Positions 33,175-41,935 of a DNA stretch of 64,000 nucleotides are shown here, piece after piece; position 1 is the first letter of the stretch, and every line of letters starts with the position of its first letter. The notes beneath the pieces are model-generated. The model searched no databases. It saw nothing but the letters and a program-made list of their open reading frames with translations, and was not told the DNA's origin. This DNA is from Actinoallomurus sp040655075 (GTDB lineage Bacteria; Actinomycetota; Actinomycetes; Streptosporangiales; Streptosporangiaceae): NCBI RefSeq assembly GCF_040655075.1, contig NZ_JBFAJC010000007.1, positions 124,001 to 188,000 on the forward strand, given 5' to 3'. The position numbers and the translations under genes were made by a program.

Positions 33175-34683
33175 ATGCACCCCTCTTCCCCTGTCCACTC
33201 GCGTACGGCGGCGCTCATCGCGCTGTGCGCCGGGACACTCATGATCATCTTGGACGGCAGCATCGTGACGGTCGCGCTGCCGGCCATCCAGCGGGACCTG
33301 CGCTTCTCACCCGCGAACCTCACCTGGACCGTCAACGCCTACATGATCGCCTTCGGCGGTCTTCTCCTGCTGGCCGGACGGCTCGGCGATCTGATCGGCC
33401 GCAAGCGGGTGTTCGTCGCCGGCCTCGTGCTGTTCACGGCCGCGTCGCTGCTGTGCGGCCTCGCGACCGGCCAGGAGATGCTCATCGCCGCCCGGTTCAT
33501 CCAGGGGATCGGAGGCGCGCTGACCTCCGCCGTGAGCCTCGGGATGATCGTCACGCTGTTCCCCGAGCCGCGCGAACGCGGTACGGCGATCGGGGCGTTC
33601 AGCTTCGTCGGGGCCGCCGGTGCCTCGATCGGCCAGGTCCTCGGCGGCGTCCTCACCGAGGCGATCAACTGGCATTGGATCTTCTTCATCAACCTGCCGA
33701 TCGGCGTGGCGACGCTCCTCCTGGCGATCCGGGTCCTGCCCGCGGACCGCGGCCTCGGCTTCGCGGCGGGCGCCGACGCCATCGGCGCCCTGCTGGTCAC
33801 CGCGGGGCTGATGCTCACCGTCTACACGATCGTCCAGACGAGCCACCACGGCTGGGCCGCCCCGTCCACGCTGCTCCTCGGCGCGGTCTCCGTCGCCCTG
33901 CTGGCCGCCTTCGTTCTCCGGCAGGCCACCGCGGCCGCTCCCCTCCTGCCCCTGCGGATGTTCCGGTCGCGGAACGTCTCCGGGGCCAACGTCATCCAGG
34001 TCCTGATGGTCTCGGCCTTGTTCGGGTTCCAGATCCTCATCGCGCTGTACCTGCAGAACGTCCAGGGGTACGGCGCCCTCGCCACCGGCCTGGCGATGCT
34101 GCCGGCGGCCGGGATGATCGCGGCCGTCTCCCTCCTCCTCTCCGCGCGGTTGATCGCGCGGTTCGGCGAGCAGACCGTGCTGCTGGCCGGCCTGGCGCTA
34201 CTGGTCGCCGGCATCGGGCTGCTGACGCGGCTGCCCGTGCACGCCGACTACGTTGTCGACCTGCTGCCGACGATGCTGCTGGCAGGCGGGTTCGGCCTGG
34301 CGATCTCGGCGCTGACCGCCCTCGGCATGTCGGGCGCGCGCCCCGACGACGCAGGCGTCGCCTCCGGGCTGTTCAGCACGACGCAGCAGGTCGGCGGCGC
34401 GCTCGGCGTCGCGGTGCTGTCCACGCTGGCGGCCGCGCACACCACCCGGCTCGCGACGCACGGGCACGACCGGGCGTCCGCGCTGACCGGCGGATTCCAG
34501 CTGGCGTTCGGCATCGGCGCGGGCCTGCTCGCCGTCGCCTTCGTCCTCGCCCTGACGGTCCTCCGGCGACACGGCACGACCGCCGCCGCCACGGACGCCG
34601 AGGGCCCCACCGACGTCCCCGCGGCCGTCAGCGCCCAGGAAGGCGACACCACCGTGTCCGCCGTCACCGCCCCCGGCCGCTGA
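33175..34683 (+). CDS. MFS drug efflux transporter (DHA2, 14 TM)
   Basis: A 502-residue 14-helix transporter. Motif A is LAGRLGDLIGRKRVFVAGLV, motif C is GASIGQVLGGVLTE, and residue Asp in TM1 (MIILDGSIVTVAL) is the proton-coupling acid of DHA2 pumps. GGGAG lies upstream of ATG 33175. It forms a presumed co-regulated pair with the pump at 30914 and is followed 52 bases on by a PPOX gene. Confidence 0.93.
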   Translation: MHPSSPVHSRTAALIALCAGTLMIILDGSIVTVALPAIQRDLRFSPANLTWTVNAYMIAFGGLLLLAGRLGDLIGRKRVFVAGLVLFTAASLLCGLATGQEMLIAARFIQGIGGALTSAVSLGMIVTLFPEPRERGTAIGAFSFVGAAGASIGQVLGGVLTEAINWHWIFFINLPIGVATLLLAIRVLPADRGLGFAAGADAIGALLVTAGLMLTVYTIVQTSHHGWAAPSTLLLGAVSVALLAAFVLRQATAAAPLLPLRMFRSRNVSGANVIQVLMVSALFGFQILIALYLQNVQGYGALATGLAMLPAAGMIAAVSLLLSARLIARFGEQTVLLAGLALLVAGIGLLTRLPVHADYVVDLLPTMLLAGGFGLAISALTALGMSGARPDDAGVASGLFSTTQQVGGALGVAVLSTLAAAHTTRLATHGHDRASALTGGFQLAFGIGAGLLAVAFVLALTVLRRHGTTAAATDAEGPTDVPAAVSAQEGDTTVSAVTAPGR

Positions 34684-34735
34684 GTCCGCACCCGCCGTAC
34701 CGCACCCATCCCCCCTGGACAGAGGACCACGAACC

Positions 34736-35212
34736 ATGAGCACCACCGACGACGCCCCCGGCTCCGGCCCCGCCCCCGTCGCCCTCTCCGACGACGCCCT
34801 CGTACGGTTCCTCGCCGAGCACCGGTTCGGGGCGCTGGCCACGAACAAGAGCAGCGGCCACCCCCATCTCTCGACCGTCCTGTATTCGTGGGACGGCGGG
34901 GAGCGCATCGCCCGGATCAGCACCACGGCGGACCGGCTGAAGGTGCGGCACCTGCGGAAGGATCCCCGGAGCGCGCTTTACGTGAGCAGCGAGGACCACT
35001 GGTCGTTCGCCGTCGCCGAGGGCACGGCGGAGATCTCCCCCGTCACGACCACGCCCGGGGACCCCACGGGGCTGGAACTGCTCGGCATGGTCCCGCCCTT
35101 CGAGGACTCAGAGGAGCAGGCGGCCTTCCTGAAGCAGATGGTGGCCGACCAACGGCTGGTGATCCGGCTGCGGGTGAGCCGTCTGTACGGCACCGCACTG
35201 GACATCCGCTGA
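34736..35212 (+). CDS. PPOX-class F420/flavin-binding oxidoreductase
   Basis: A 158-residue split-barrel protein of the pyridoxamine-phosphate-oxidase-like superfamily. Key segments: FGALATNKSSGHPHLSTVLY, RISTTADRLKVRHLRKDPR (phosphate-binding basic stretch) and DHWSFAVAEGTAEISPV. Actinobacterial forms of this length usually use coenzyme F420 or FMN as reductants. It may be co-transcribed with the efflux gene. A degenerate copy of its last 46 bases lies at 36137. Confidence 0.85.
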   Translation: MSTTDDAPGSGPAPVALSDDALVRFLAEHRFGALATNKSSGHPHLSTVLYSWDGGERIARISTTADRLKVRHLRKDPRSALYVSSEDHWSFAVAEGTAEISPVTTTPGDPTGLELLGMVPPFEDSEEQAAFLKQMVADQRLVIRLRVSRLYGTALDIR

Positions 35213-35213
35213 C

Positions 35214-35240
35214 GTCCCACCTGCACTAGCTGGGACTTTT
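35214..35240 (+). terminator. Small terminator after the PPOX gene
   Basis: GTCCCA (35214-35219) pairs with TGGGAC (35231-35236), followed by TTTT. A short 6-bp stem with an 11-base loop. Confidence 0.45.
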
Positions 35241-35360
35241 CGTCCTTGCTGAATCTTCTTGTCGATGACAGTTGGGCACAGACAACCTTTCAAAAGGGGG
35301 CCAGTTATCGGCGGCGACAGAATGCCGTCAAAGCCCACTACAGAGGCAGGGGGACGAAAA

Positions 35361-35735
35361 ATGAAGTTTCCAGGTAGGCGGCTGAGCACCGTCGGCATCA
35401 TCGTCAGCGCAATGGCGGTGCCCGCGACCATCACGGCCACCGCCGCCAACGCCGCCACCATCCACGGCTGCCCGTCCGGGTACGTATGCATCTATCCCGG
35501 CGCCGGCTGGAACAACGACCAACCGTCGAACGAGTACTACAAGTACGGCTGCTACAAGCTCTACAACCAGTACGGCACGCATCGCGTCCTCAACAATCAG
35601 ACCGGCTACGCGCCGACCGACGGGTACACGAGCTCTAACTGCAGCACGGGCTTCGAGTATTACATCGCATCCGGCGGCGCCTGGGCGGATGTGAACCTGA
35701 CGCCGGTCAACTCGATCGACCTCGTCGACAACTAG
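35361..35735 (+). CDS. Small secreted protein, I36-inhibitor-like, copy 1
   Basis: A 124-residue protein with a twin-basic Sec signal peptide (MKFPGRRLSTVGIIVSAMAV, cleavage near ANAATIH). The mature domain has four cysteines and is rich in Tyr and Asn (GCPSGYVCIYPGAGWNNDQP). The C-x-x-G-x-x-C-(I/L)-(Y/W) opening is that of actinobacterial peptidase-inhibitor I36/crystallin-like small proteins. A GGGGGA ribosome binding site supports ATG 35361. It is followed 8 bases later by a paralogue, so the pair arose by tandem duplication. Confidence 0.78.
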   Translation: MKFPGRRLSTVGIIVSAMAVPATITATAANAATIHGCPSGYVCIYPGAGWNNDQPSNEYYKYGCYKLYNQYGTHRVLNNQTGYAPTDGYTSSNCSTGFEYYIASGGAWADVNLTPVNSIDLVDN

Positions 35736-35743
35736 ACCCGATC

Positions 35744-36100
35744 ATGAAGTTTCCACATAGCCGGTTGAGCAGTATCGGGATCATTCTCAGCGCACTGGCA
35801 CCCGCGACCATCACGGCCACCGGCGCCAACGCCGCCACCATGCACGGCTGCCCACCCGGGGACGTATGCATCTATCCCGGCGCCGGCTGGAACAACGACC
35901 AACCGTCGACCATTTACTACGGGCATGGCTGTTACGCGTTCTCCAACCAGTACGGCACGCATCGCATCCTCAACAACGGTTACGCGCCGCTATACGGGTA
36001 CAAAGGCGCGATCTGCGCCACGGATCCCGTCCTCACCATCGCGCCCGGCGGTTGGGCGGACGCAGATCTGACGCTGGTCGATTCGATCAAGATCGCTTAA
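35744..36100 (+). CDS. Small secreted protein, I36-inhibitor-like, copy 2
   Basis: A 118-residue paralogue of the preceding gene with the same signal peptide pattern and the same opening (GCPPGDVCIYPGAGWNNDQP); nearly identical bases run through the middle (NQYGTHR-(V/I)-LNN). It has diverged more in the C-terminal third (ICATDPVLTIAPGGWADADL). The four cysteines are retained. The genes are probably one transcript and the proteins act outside the cell; a protease target is a guess from the I36 resemblance. Confidence 0.76.
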   Translation: MKFPHSRLSSIGIILSALAPATITATGANAATMHGCPPGDVCIYPGAGWNNDQPSTIYYGHGCYAFSNQYGTHRILNNGYAPLYGYKGAICATDPVLTIAPGGWADADLTLVDSIKIA

Positions 36101-36136
36101 GACCAGCTCTGATCACACGCCGGTCGGGGTGCGACA

Positions 36137-36182
36137 CCTCCCTGAGGCAGATGGTGGCCGACCGGCCGCCGTAGATCCGGCT
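36137..36182 (+). pseudogene. Relic of the PPOX gene 3' end
   Basis: 46 bases match 35124-35169 at 38 positions, with no gaps (25 of the first 27 and all of the last 9 bases identical). The frame reads LREMVADRPP, a stop codon, then IRLR, against LKQMVADQRLVIRLR in the gene. It lies after the two secreted genes, so that pair is bracketed by an intact gene end and a decayed copy of it. Confidence 0.75.
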
Positions 36183-36219
36183 CCGGTGGGGCGCCGGACA
36201 CTTCCGACGCCCCACCGGA
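36182..36219. terminator. Terminator hairpin after the secreted-protein pair
   Basis: TCCGGTGGGGCG (36182-36193) pairs perfectly with CGCCCCACCGGA (36208-36219) around a 14-base loop. There is no T tract. Confidence 0.6.
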
Positions 36220-36225
36220 TACTCA

Positions 36226-36290
36226 CCGGTATTCGTTACTCGACCGTTATTCGTAACGCTCTGGTCAGATAGTTAACCCGCGGGTAACTT
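36226..36290. promoter_or_regulatory. Promoter region of the lipase with repeats
   Basis: Direct repeats CCGGTATTCGTTAC (36226-36239) and CCGTTATTCGTAAC (36244-36257), 12 of 14 identical and 18 bases apart, are followed by a palindrome AGTTAACCCGCGGGTAACTT (36271-36290, perfect ACCCGCGGGT core). These fit regulator sites for the gene starting at 36359. Confidence 0.55.
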
Positions 36291-36358
36291 CCTCCCATAA
36301 GTGATCGGTTATGTGACCTGACTCACTTCGGCGCTCCCCCACGCCTCCGGGAGGAACC

Positions 36359-37252
36359 GTGCCCGCACGCCCCCGCACCCTCCGTACACTCTTCCTCACC
36401 GCCGCCGCAGCCCTCTCCACCGTCGTCGTCGCCGTCCTGTCCGCCCCCGCGCACGCGGACACCCCCATCGAGGCGGCCAAGGCGCTCGCCGCCCCCGGCG
36501 TTCCCGGCGCGAACGACTGGTCGTGCCGGCCGACCGCCGCCCATCCCCGCCCCGTGGTCCTTGTCCACGGCACCTTCGCCAACGGCAGCGTCAACTGGCT
36601 CACCGCGGCCCCCGCCCTCGCCGCGCGCGGATACTGCGTCTTCGCCCTCACCTACGGCGAGGTCTCTGGTGTCCCCGTCCTTCGCGCCGTCGCACCGGTG
36701 GCCGACTCGGCGGCCCAGCTGTCGACGTTCGTCACCGGCGTCCTCGCCGCCACGGACGCCGCCCAGGTCGACATCGTCGGGCACTCGCAGGGCGGCATGA
36801 TGCCGCGCTACTACCTGCGGTTCCTCGGCGGCGCGGCCAAGGTGCACGCCCTCGTCGGGCTGGCCCCCTCCAACCATGGGACCACCCTCGACGGCCTCGC
36901 CGCCCTGGCGTCCTCCTACCCGGGCGCGCTCGACCTCCTGAACGCCGGCTGCCCGGCCTGCGTCGACCAGATGGTCGGATCGGCCCTGCTGACCAGGCTG
37001 AACGCCGGCGGCGACACGGTCCCGGGCGTCTCCTACACCGTCATCGCCACCAAGTACGACGAGGTCGTCACGCCGTACGGCACGCAGTTCCTCAGCGGCT
37101 CCGGCGTCCGCAACGTCACCGTGCAGAACCTCTGCCCGGTCGACATCTCCGAGCACGCCGCGATGGCCTTCGACCCGGTCGTGCTGCACGAGGTCGAGAA
37201 CGCCCTCGACCCCGCCCACGCCACCACCACGACCTGCCTCTCCCACGGCTGA
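36359..37252 (+). CDS. Secreted lipase/esterase (alpha/beta fold, class 2 lipase type)
   Basis: A 297-residue exported enzyme: signal peptide (about residues 1-34, ending SAPAHADT), oxyanion region PVVLVHGTFANGSVNW, nucleophile in VDIVGHSQGGMMPRYYLRF, acid in ATKYDEVVTPYG and His in DISEHAAMAFDP. Three cysteine pairs are likely (WSC, GYC, GCPAC, LC, TTC). It matches Streptomyces-type extracellular EstA/Lip lipases that hydrolyse short to medium acyl esters. GTG 36359 has GGAGGAA at 36350-36356. Repeats upstream suggest regulation. Confidence 0.9.
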   Translation: MPARPRTLRTLFLTAAAALSTVVVAVLSAPAHADTPIEAAKALAAPGVPGANDWSCRPTAAHPRPVVLVHGTFANGSVNWLTAAPALAARGYCVFALTYGEVSGVPVLRAVAPVADSAAQLSTFVTGVLAATDAAQVDIVGHSQGGMMPRYYLRFLGGAAKVHALVGLAPSNHGTTLDGLAALASSYPGALDLLNAGCPACVDQMVGSALLTRLNAGGDTVPGVSYTVIATKYDEVVTPYGTQFLSGSGVRNVTVQNLCPVDISEHAAMAFDPVVLHEVENALDPAHATTTTCLSHG

Positions 37253-37269
37253 ACCCGTCCCGGGGGCGG

Positions 37270-38241
37270 TCAGCCGCCCTCGGGGCCTTCTCTCCGTACG
37301 ATCCGCAGGACCGCCGTCAGCAGCGTCAGGCCGGCGGCGATGCCGAGAGCGTGCTCGGCGACCGCCACCCCGGTGTACTCGGCGGTCGTGAAGCCCCCGG
37401 GCCGCAGGATCACCATCGGCAGCTTCCAGCCGCTCCACGCGAAGAGCGAGCCCGACGCCGCGAAGGCCAGGGTCGTCGGGATCCACCGCCGCAGCCCGGC
37501 GGGCCGCCCGCGCGTGAGCGCCCACACGCTCCAGGCACCCAGCAGGGCCCACAGTCCCGAACTGGCGTTCAGCAGCCGTCCATTGAGATCCCAGTGGTCG
37601 CGATGGGCCGGATCGAGGCCCAGCGTCCCGCCCATGCCCCAGAAGCACCAGAGCACGCCCAGCCCGACGGTCACGGCGAGCGCCGCCCTGACGAGTGACG
37701 ACGCGCCGGTCTCGCCGCGTCCGAGCCGGCCGAGGAAGGCACGCGGCCACCGCTCCCGCAGATAGATCGGCAGCGCCACCGCGAGCCCGACGGCCATCCC
37801 CGCGAACCCGATCGAGATGAGCACCGTCTCCCACTGCGGCGCCGAACCGGACTTGTCCTGCCCACCGCCCAGGTCGGCCCCGAACGTGCCGAGGAGGCCC
37901 TCGGCCACCATGTACGGAATCATGGGAACGAGGAAGCCCGCCCCCACCCACGCGAAGAAGACCACCGGAGCGGCGGGCAGTCGGCGTCCCCACCGCTGGG
38001 CCAGCGCCAGCCCGAGTCCGACCCCAGTCGTCGACATCGCCACCGTGACGGCGTTCAGCACCACCCAGTCGGCGGTGCCGAAACCCTCCGGGGCGCGGCC
38101 GATGAACGCCGCGACGACCCAGATGACCTTGACGACCAGGTAGGACCCCATGCTGAGCGCCGCGCCGTAACCGGCGATCCTGCGCGCGGCGCTCCAGCGC
38201 GCGCCCACGCCTACCGGCGGTCCCGCCAGATCTCGCACCAT
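37270..38241 (-). CDS. Polytopic membrane protein of unknown function
   Basis: A 323-residue protein with eight or nine hydrophobic segments (for example GSYLVVKVIWVVAAFIG, APVVFFAWVGAGFLVPMIPY, AALAVTVGLGVLWCFWGMGG). I do not recognise the family. ATG 38241 begins just before the first helix; GTG 38253 is an alternative. It lies convergent to the lipase and downstream of the EF-G gene on the same strand, beyond a terminator. Confidence 0.72.
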   Translation of the reverse strand: MVRDLAGPPVGVGARWSAARRIAGYGAALSMGSYLVVKVIWVVAAFIGRAPEGFGTADWVVLNAVTVAMSTTGVGLGLALAQRWGRRLPAAPVVFFAWVGAGFLVPMIPYMVAEGLLGTFGADLGGGQDKSGSAPQWETVLISIGFAGMAVGLAVALPIYLRERWPRAFLGRLGRGETGASSLVRAALAVTVGLGVLWCFWGMGGTLGLDPAHRDHWDLNGRLLNASSGLWALLGAWSVWALTRGRPAGLRRWIPTTLAFAASGSLFAWSGWKLPMVILRPGGFTTAEYTGVAVAEHALGIAAGLTLLTAVLRIVRREGPEGG

Positions 38242-38421
38242 CCGAACCAGCACTCCCCGTCGAGCCGATGTGACCCTGGCGAGCCTTGCGGAGACGCCGA
38301 TCGGGCAGGACCCTCTGCGGTGTGAACAGCCGGTGATCCGCCTCCCCTTCGCGGGGGAGACGTCGCCTGCCTTCCAGACGGGACCGTGCCTCGCCGAGGC
38401 TCGTGACGCCGCCGGAAACGC

Positions 38422-38457
38422 CGGGCGTTCCACCGCGGGACCGCGGCGGAACGCCCG
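38422..38457 (-). terminator. Terminator hairpin after the EF-G gene
   Basis: CGGGCGTTCC (38422-38431) pairs perfectly with GGAACGCCCG (38448-38457), starting six bases after the EF-G stop codon. Confidence 0.6.
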
Positions 38458-38462
38458 TACGG

Positions 38463-40541
38463 TCAGGCTCGTACGCCGATCTCCTCGGCCAGGTGACGCG
38501 GGACCTCGGCGTACGAGTCGAACTCCATCGAGTAGCTCGCCCGTCCCGAGGTCCGGCTACGGAGATCACCGACGTAGCCGAACATCTCCGACAGCGGCAC
38601 CAGCCCCCGTACGATCCGGGCGCCGGACCGCTCGTCCATGGCCTGGATGTGGCCACGGCGCGCGTTCAGGTCACCGATCACCTCGCCCGTGTAGTCGTCG
38701 GGCGTGGTGACCTCGACCGCCATGACCGGCTCCAGGAGCACCGGAGCGGCCTGGCGAGCGGCCTCCTTGAACGCGTGGAAGCCGGCCTGATGGAACGCGA
38801 GCTCGGAGGAGTCCTGCTCGTGGAAGGCGCCGTCGAGGAGCGTGACGCGCACGCCCGTCATCTCGTAGCCGGCCACGACGCCGACCCGCATCGCGTCCTG
38901 GCAGCCGGCGTCCACCGCGGGGATGAACTCCTTCGGGACACGCCCACCGGTGACCCTGTTCACGAACTCGTAGCCGTCCGCGATCGGTTCGATGGAGAGC
39001 TGGACCTTGGCGAACTGCCCCTTTCCTCCCGTCTGCTTCTTGTGCGTGTACTCGGCCTTCTCGACCGGCCTGCGGATGGTCTCCCGGTAGGCGACCCGCG
39101 GCCGGCCGACCGTCGTCTCGACGCCGAACTCGCGTTCCAGCCGGTCGACGACGATCGACAGGTGAAGCTCGCCCATCCCGCCGATGACGGTCTGGCCGGT
39201 CTCCTCCCCGGTCCGTACCGTGAAGGACGGATCCTCCTCCGCGAGCCGGCGGACCGCGAGCCGAAGTCTCTCCCCGTCGCGCCGGGCCACGGCCTCGATG
39301 GCCACCTCGATGACCGGGTCCGGGAAGTCCATGGACTCCAGGACCACCGGGTTCCGGCCGTCGCACAGCGTCTCGCCGGTCGTGGTGTCCTTCAGCCCCA
39401 TGACGGCGACGATGTCACCGGCACCCGCCGACTCCAGCTCCAGCCGTTTGTCGGCGTGCATCCGGTAGAGCTTGCCGACCTTCTCCTTCCTGCCCTTGAC
39501 GGAGTTGAGCACCGTGCCGCCCGGCTCGAGGCGGCCGGCGTAGACCCGGACGAAGGCCAGCCTGCCGAGGTGCGCGTCGGTCAGGACCTTGAACACCAGC
39601 GCGGCCAGTGGCTCGTCCTCGGACGGCCGGACGGCGACTTCCCGCTCGTCGTCCAGTGGGGACGGCAGGTACCGAACGACCGCGTCGAGCAGCGGCTGCA
39701 CGCCTTTGTTCTTGAAGGCCGTGCCGCAGAGCACCGGTGTGACCGTGACGCCCGCCGACCTGCCGGACGCGATCGTGATCCGCCGGATCGCCGCGTACAG
39801 CGACTCCTCGGACGGTTCGACGCCGTCCGCGTAGTGCCGCATGGCCTCGTCGTCGTACTCGGCGACCGTCTCCAGCAGCCTGCCGCGCCACTCACGGGCG
39901 GCCGCGCGATGCGCATCCGGAACGTCGACGAGGTCGTACGCCTCGCCGAGGCTCGCCTCGGCGGACCAGACGTACGCCTTCATCCGGACGAGGTCGATGA
40001 CGCCGGTGAAGCCGTCCTCGGCCCCGATCGGCAACTGGACGACCAGCGGCACCGCCCCGAGCCGATCGGCGATCATGCCGACGCACCGGTGGAAGTCTCC
40101 GCCGGCGCGGTCGAGCTTGTTGACGAAGCAGATCCGCGGCACGCCGTACCTGTCGGCCTGACGCCAGACGGTCTCGGACTGCGGCTCCACGCCGGCGACC
40201 CCGTCGAAGACCGCCACGGCGCCGTCGAGCACCCGCAGGCAGCGCTCCACCTCGACGGTGAAGTCGACGTGCCCGGGAGTGTCGATGATGTTGATCAGGT
40301 GATCGGTGCCGTCGAGCGCCCAGTGACAGGTGGTCGCGGCGGACGTGATCGTGATGCCGCGTTCCCTTTCCTGCGGCAGATAGTCCATTGTCGTATTACC
40401 GTCATGGACCTCGCCGAGTTTGTAGGAGACGCCGGTGTAGTAAAGAATGCGCTCGGTGGTCGTCGTCTTGCCCGCGTCGATGTGGGCCACGATCCCGATG
40501 TTGCGAACCTTGGCCAGATCCAGACGGGTGGTGGTGGCCAT
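38463..40541 (-). CDS. fusA: Elongation factor G paralogue outside the str operon
   Basis: A 692-residue translational GTPase with the full EF-G domain order. G domain: G1 AHIDAGKTTTTERILYYTG, G2 region with RGITITSAATTC, G3 DTPGHVDF, G4 NKLDRAG. It then has domain II, III (GMGELHLSIVVDRLEREFGV), IV (YTHKKQTGGKGQFAKVQL) and V (GYVGDLRSRTSGRASYSMEF). It drives translocation or, as a second copy, ribosome recycling or protection from an inhibitor. No rpsL, rpsG or tuf lies nearby, so this is probably an extra copy. ATG at 40541 precedes MATTTRLDLAKVRN. Confidence 0.9.
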   Translation of the reverse strand: MATTTRLDLAKVRNIGIVAHIDAGKTTTTERILYYTGVSYKLGEVHDGNTTMDYLPQERERGITITSAATTCHWALDGTDHLINIIDTPGHVDFTVEVERCLRVLDGAVAVFDGVAGVEPQSETVWRQADRYGVPRICFVNKLDRAGGDFHRCVGMIADRLGAVPLVVQLPIGAEDGFTGVIDLVRMKAYVWSAEASLGEAYDLVDVPDAHRAAAREWRGRLLETVAEYDDEAMRHYADGVEPSEESLYAAIRRITIASGRSAGVTVTPVLCGTAFKNKGVQPLLDAVVRYLPSPLDDEREVAVRPSEDEPLAALVFKVLTDAHLGRLAFVRVYAGRLEPGGTVLNSVKGRKEKVGKLYRMHADKRLELESAGAGDIVAVMGLKDTTTGETLCDGRNPVVLESMDFPDPVIEVAIEAVARRDGERLRLAVRRLAEEDPSFTVRTGEETGQTVIGGMGELHLSIVVDRLEREFGVETTVGRPRVAYRETIRRPVEKAEYTHKKQTGGKGQFAKVQLSIEPIADGYEFVNRVTGGRVPKEFIPAVDAGCQDAMRVGVVAGYEMTGVRVTLLDGAFHEQDSSELAFHQAGFHAFKEAARQAAPVLLEPVMAVEVTTPDDYTGEVIGDLNARRGHIQAMDERSGARIVRGLVPLSEMFGYVGDLRSRTSGRASYSMEFDSYAEVPRHLAEEIGVRA

Positions 40542-40844
40542 GGGCTTGTTCCTTTCTGCGCTCGGGTGGGATGCGACGACCGGTCGTACCAGGTCATGAG
40601 TATGAACGCGGCACCCCGGGCGGCGCACGCGATTTTCGGCGGCCGGTCGCCCCGACCGGCGTGGCTCGGCGCGATTGACGGATTGAATGCGCTACCGAAT
40701 CGGCGGACACGACGGCGTTGATCCGGGCCGGGGAACGGGAATGGCGCGTGGCCATGGAATTGGCCATGCGAATGTCGAACGCCCCGCACCTGAGGCCGGA
40801 GGCGGCGCCGCACGGTCGCGCGGCCAACTAAGTACGATGACGAT

Positions 40845-40871
40845 CGAAGTTTGACAGCGATCGTAACTTCG
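40845..40871. promoter_or_regulatory. Candidate operator of the MDR gene
   Basis: Inverted repeat CGAAGTT (40845-40851) and AACTTCG (40865-40871), with 13 bases between, containing two overlapping CGATCG-type half sites (40841-40846 and 40858-40863). It lies 43-69 bases ahead of the ATG at 40914. The regulator is not evident nearby. Confidence 0.5.
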
Positions 40872-40913
40872 CGCTTGAGTTGGGGCACCACGACGTCACG
40901 GAAGGACGACGCG

Positions 40914-41912
40914 ATGACCAGGACGGTGCGGTTCCACGAGCTCGGCGGCCCCGAGGTGATACGGCTCGAGGACCTGAAGGTCGGCGAGCCGGGGCCGGGC
41001 GAGGTACGGATCCGGGTGGACGCGATCGGCCTGAACAGGGCCGAGGCGCTGTTCCGGAGCGGCCACTACATCGAGCCGGTGAAGCGGTTCCCCGCCAGGC
41101 TGGGCACCGAGGCCGCCGGCATGATCGAGGCGGTCGGTGAGGGCATCACCGGGCTGCGGCCCGGGCAGCCGGTCAGCACCGTGCCCGCGTTCTCGCAGAA
41201 CGACTACGGGGTCTATGCCGAACAGGCGATCGTGCCCGCCGCGGCGGTGGTGCGCCGCCCCGATGGGCTCGGCGCGATCGAGGGCGCGGCGGTGTGGATG
41301 CCGTACGTCACGGCGTACGGCGCGCTGGTGGAGGTCGGCGGGATGCGCCCCGGAGACACGGTGGTGCTGAACGCCGCGTCCAGCAGCGTGGGGCTGGCCG
41401 CCATCCATGTCGCCCGCCGCATCGGCGCCACGCCGATCGCCCTCACCCGTACCACCGCCAAGAGGGAGGCGCTGCTGAAGGAGGGCGCGGCGGAGGTGAT
41501 CGTCACTGAGTCGGAGGACGTGGTCGAGCGGGTGCTGGCGGCGACCGGCGGGCGGGGCGCCGAATTCGTCTTCGACGCGGTCGCCGGTCCCGGCGTGATG
41601 GAGCTGGCCAAGGTGGTCGCCGACGAGGGCATGCACCTGGTGTACGGCGCGCTGAGCGGCGAGCCGACCCCCTATCCGGGGCTCGACCTCGGCATGCCCG
41701 CGCTGAGCATGCGCACCTACACGCTGTACGAGACGACGAGACGACCCGAGCGGCTGCGCCGGGCTGCGGCCTTCGTGACCTCCGGGCTGCGCTCGGGCGC
41801 CTTCCGGCCCGTTGTGGACCGCACCTTCGACCTGGAGCAGATCGTCGAGGCCCACCGGTACCTGGAGTCGAACGCCCAGATCGGCAAGATCGTCGTCACT
41901 GTCGCGCGCTGA
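40914..41912 (+). CDS. MDR-family quinone oxidoreductase/alcohol dehydrogenase-like protein
   Basis: A 332-residue protein with a GroES-like domain (GLNRAEALFRSGHYIEP, GTEAAGMIEAVGEG) and a Rossmann domain whose nucleotide loop is LNAASSSVGLAAIHVARRIG. No zinc ligands are seen, as in NADPH:quinone reductases. GAAGGA lies upstream of ATG 40914. It is a different branch from the MDR gene at 2305. An operator-like palindrome lies in its promoter. Confidence 0.9.
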   Translation: MTRTVRFHELGGPEVIRLEDLKVGEPGPGEVRIRVDAIGLNRAEALFRSGHYIEPVKRFPARLGTEAAGMIEAVGEGITGLRPGQPVSTVPAFSQNDYGVYAEQAIVPAAAVVRRPDGLGAIEGAAVWMPYVTAYGALVEVGGMRPGDTVVLNAASSSVGLAAIHVARRIGATPIALTRTTAKREALLKEGAAEVIVTESEDVVERVLAATGGRGAEFVFDAVAGPGVMELAKVVADEGMHLVYGALSGEPTPYPGLDLGMPALSMRTYTLYETTRRPERLRRAAAFVTSGLRSGAFRPVVDRTFDLEQIVEAHRYLESNAQIGKIVVTVAR

Positions 41913-41935
41913 TCACCGGGTCCTGCCGTGGCGGG

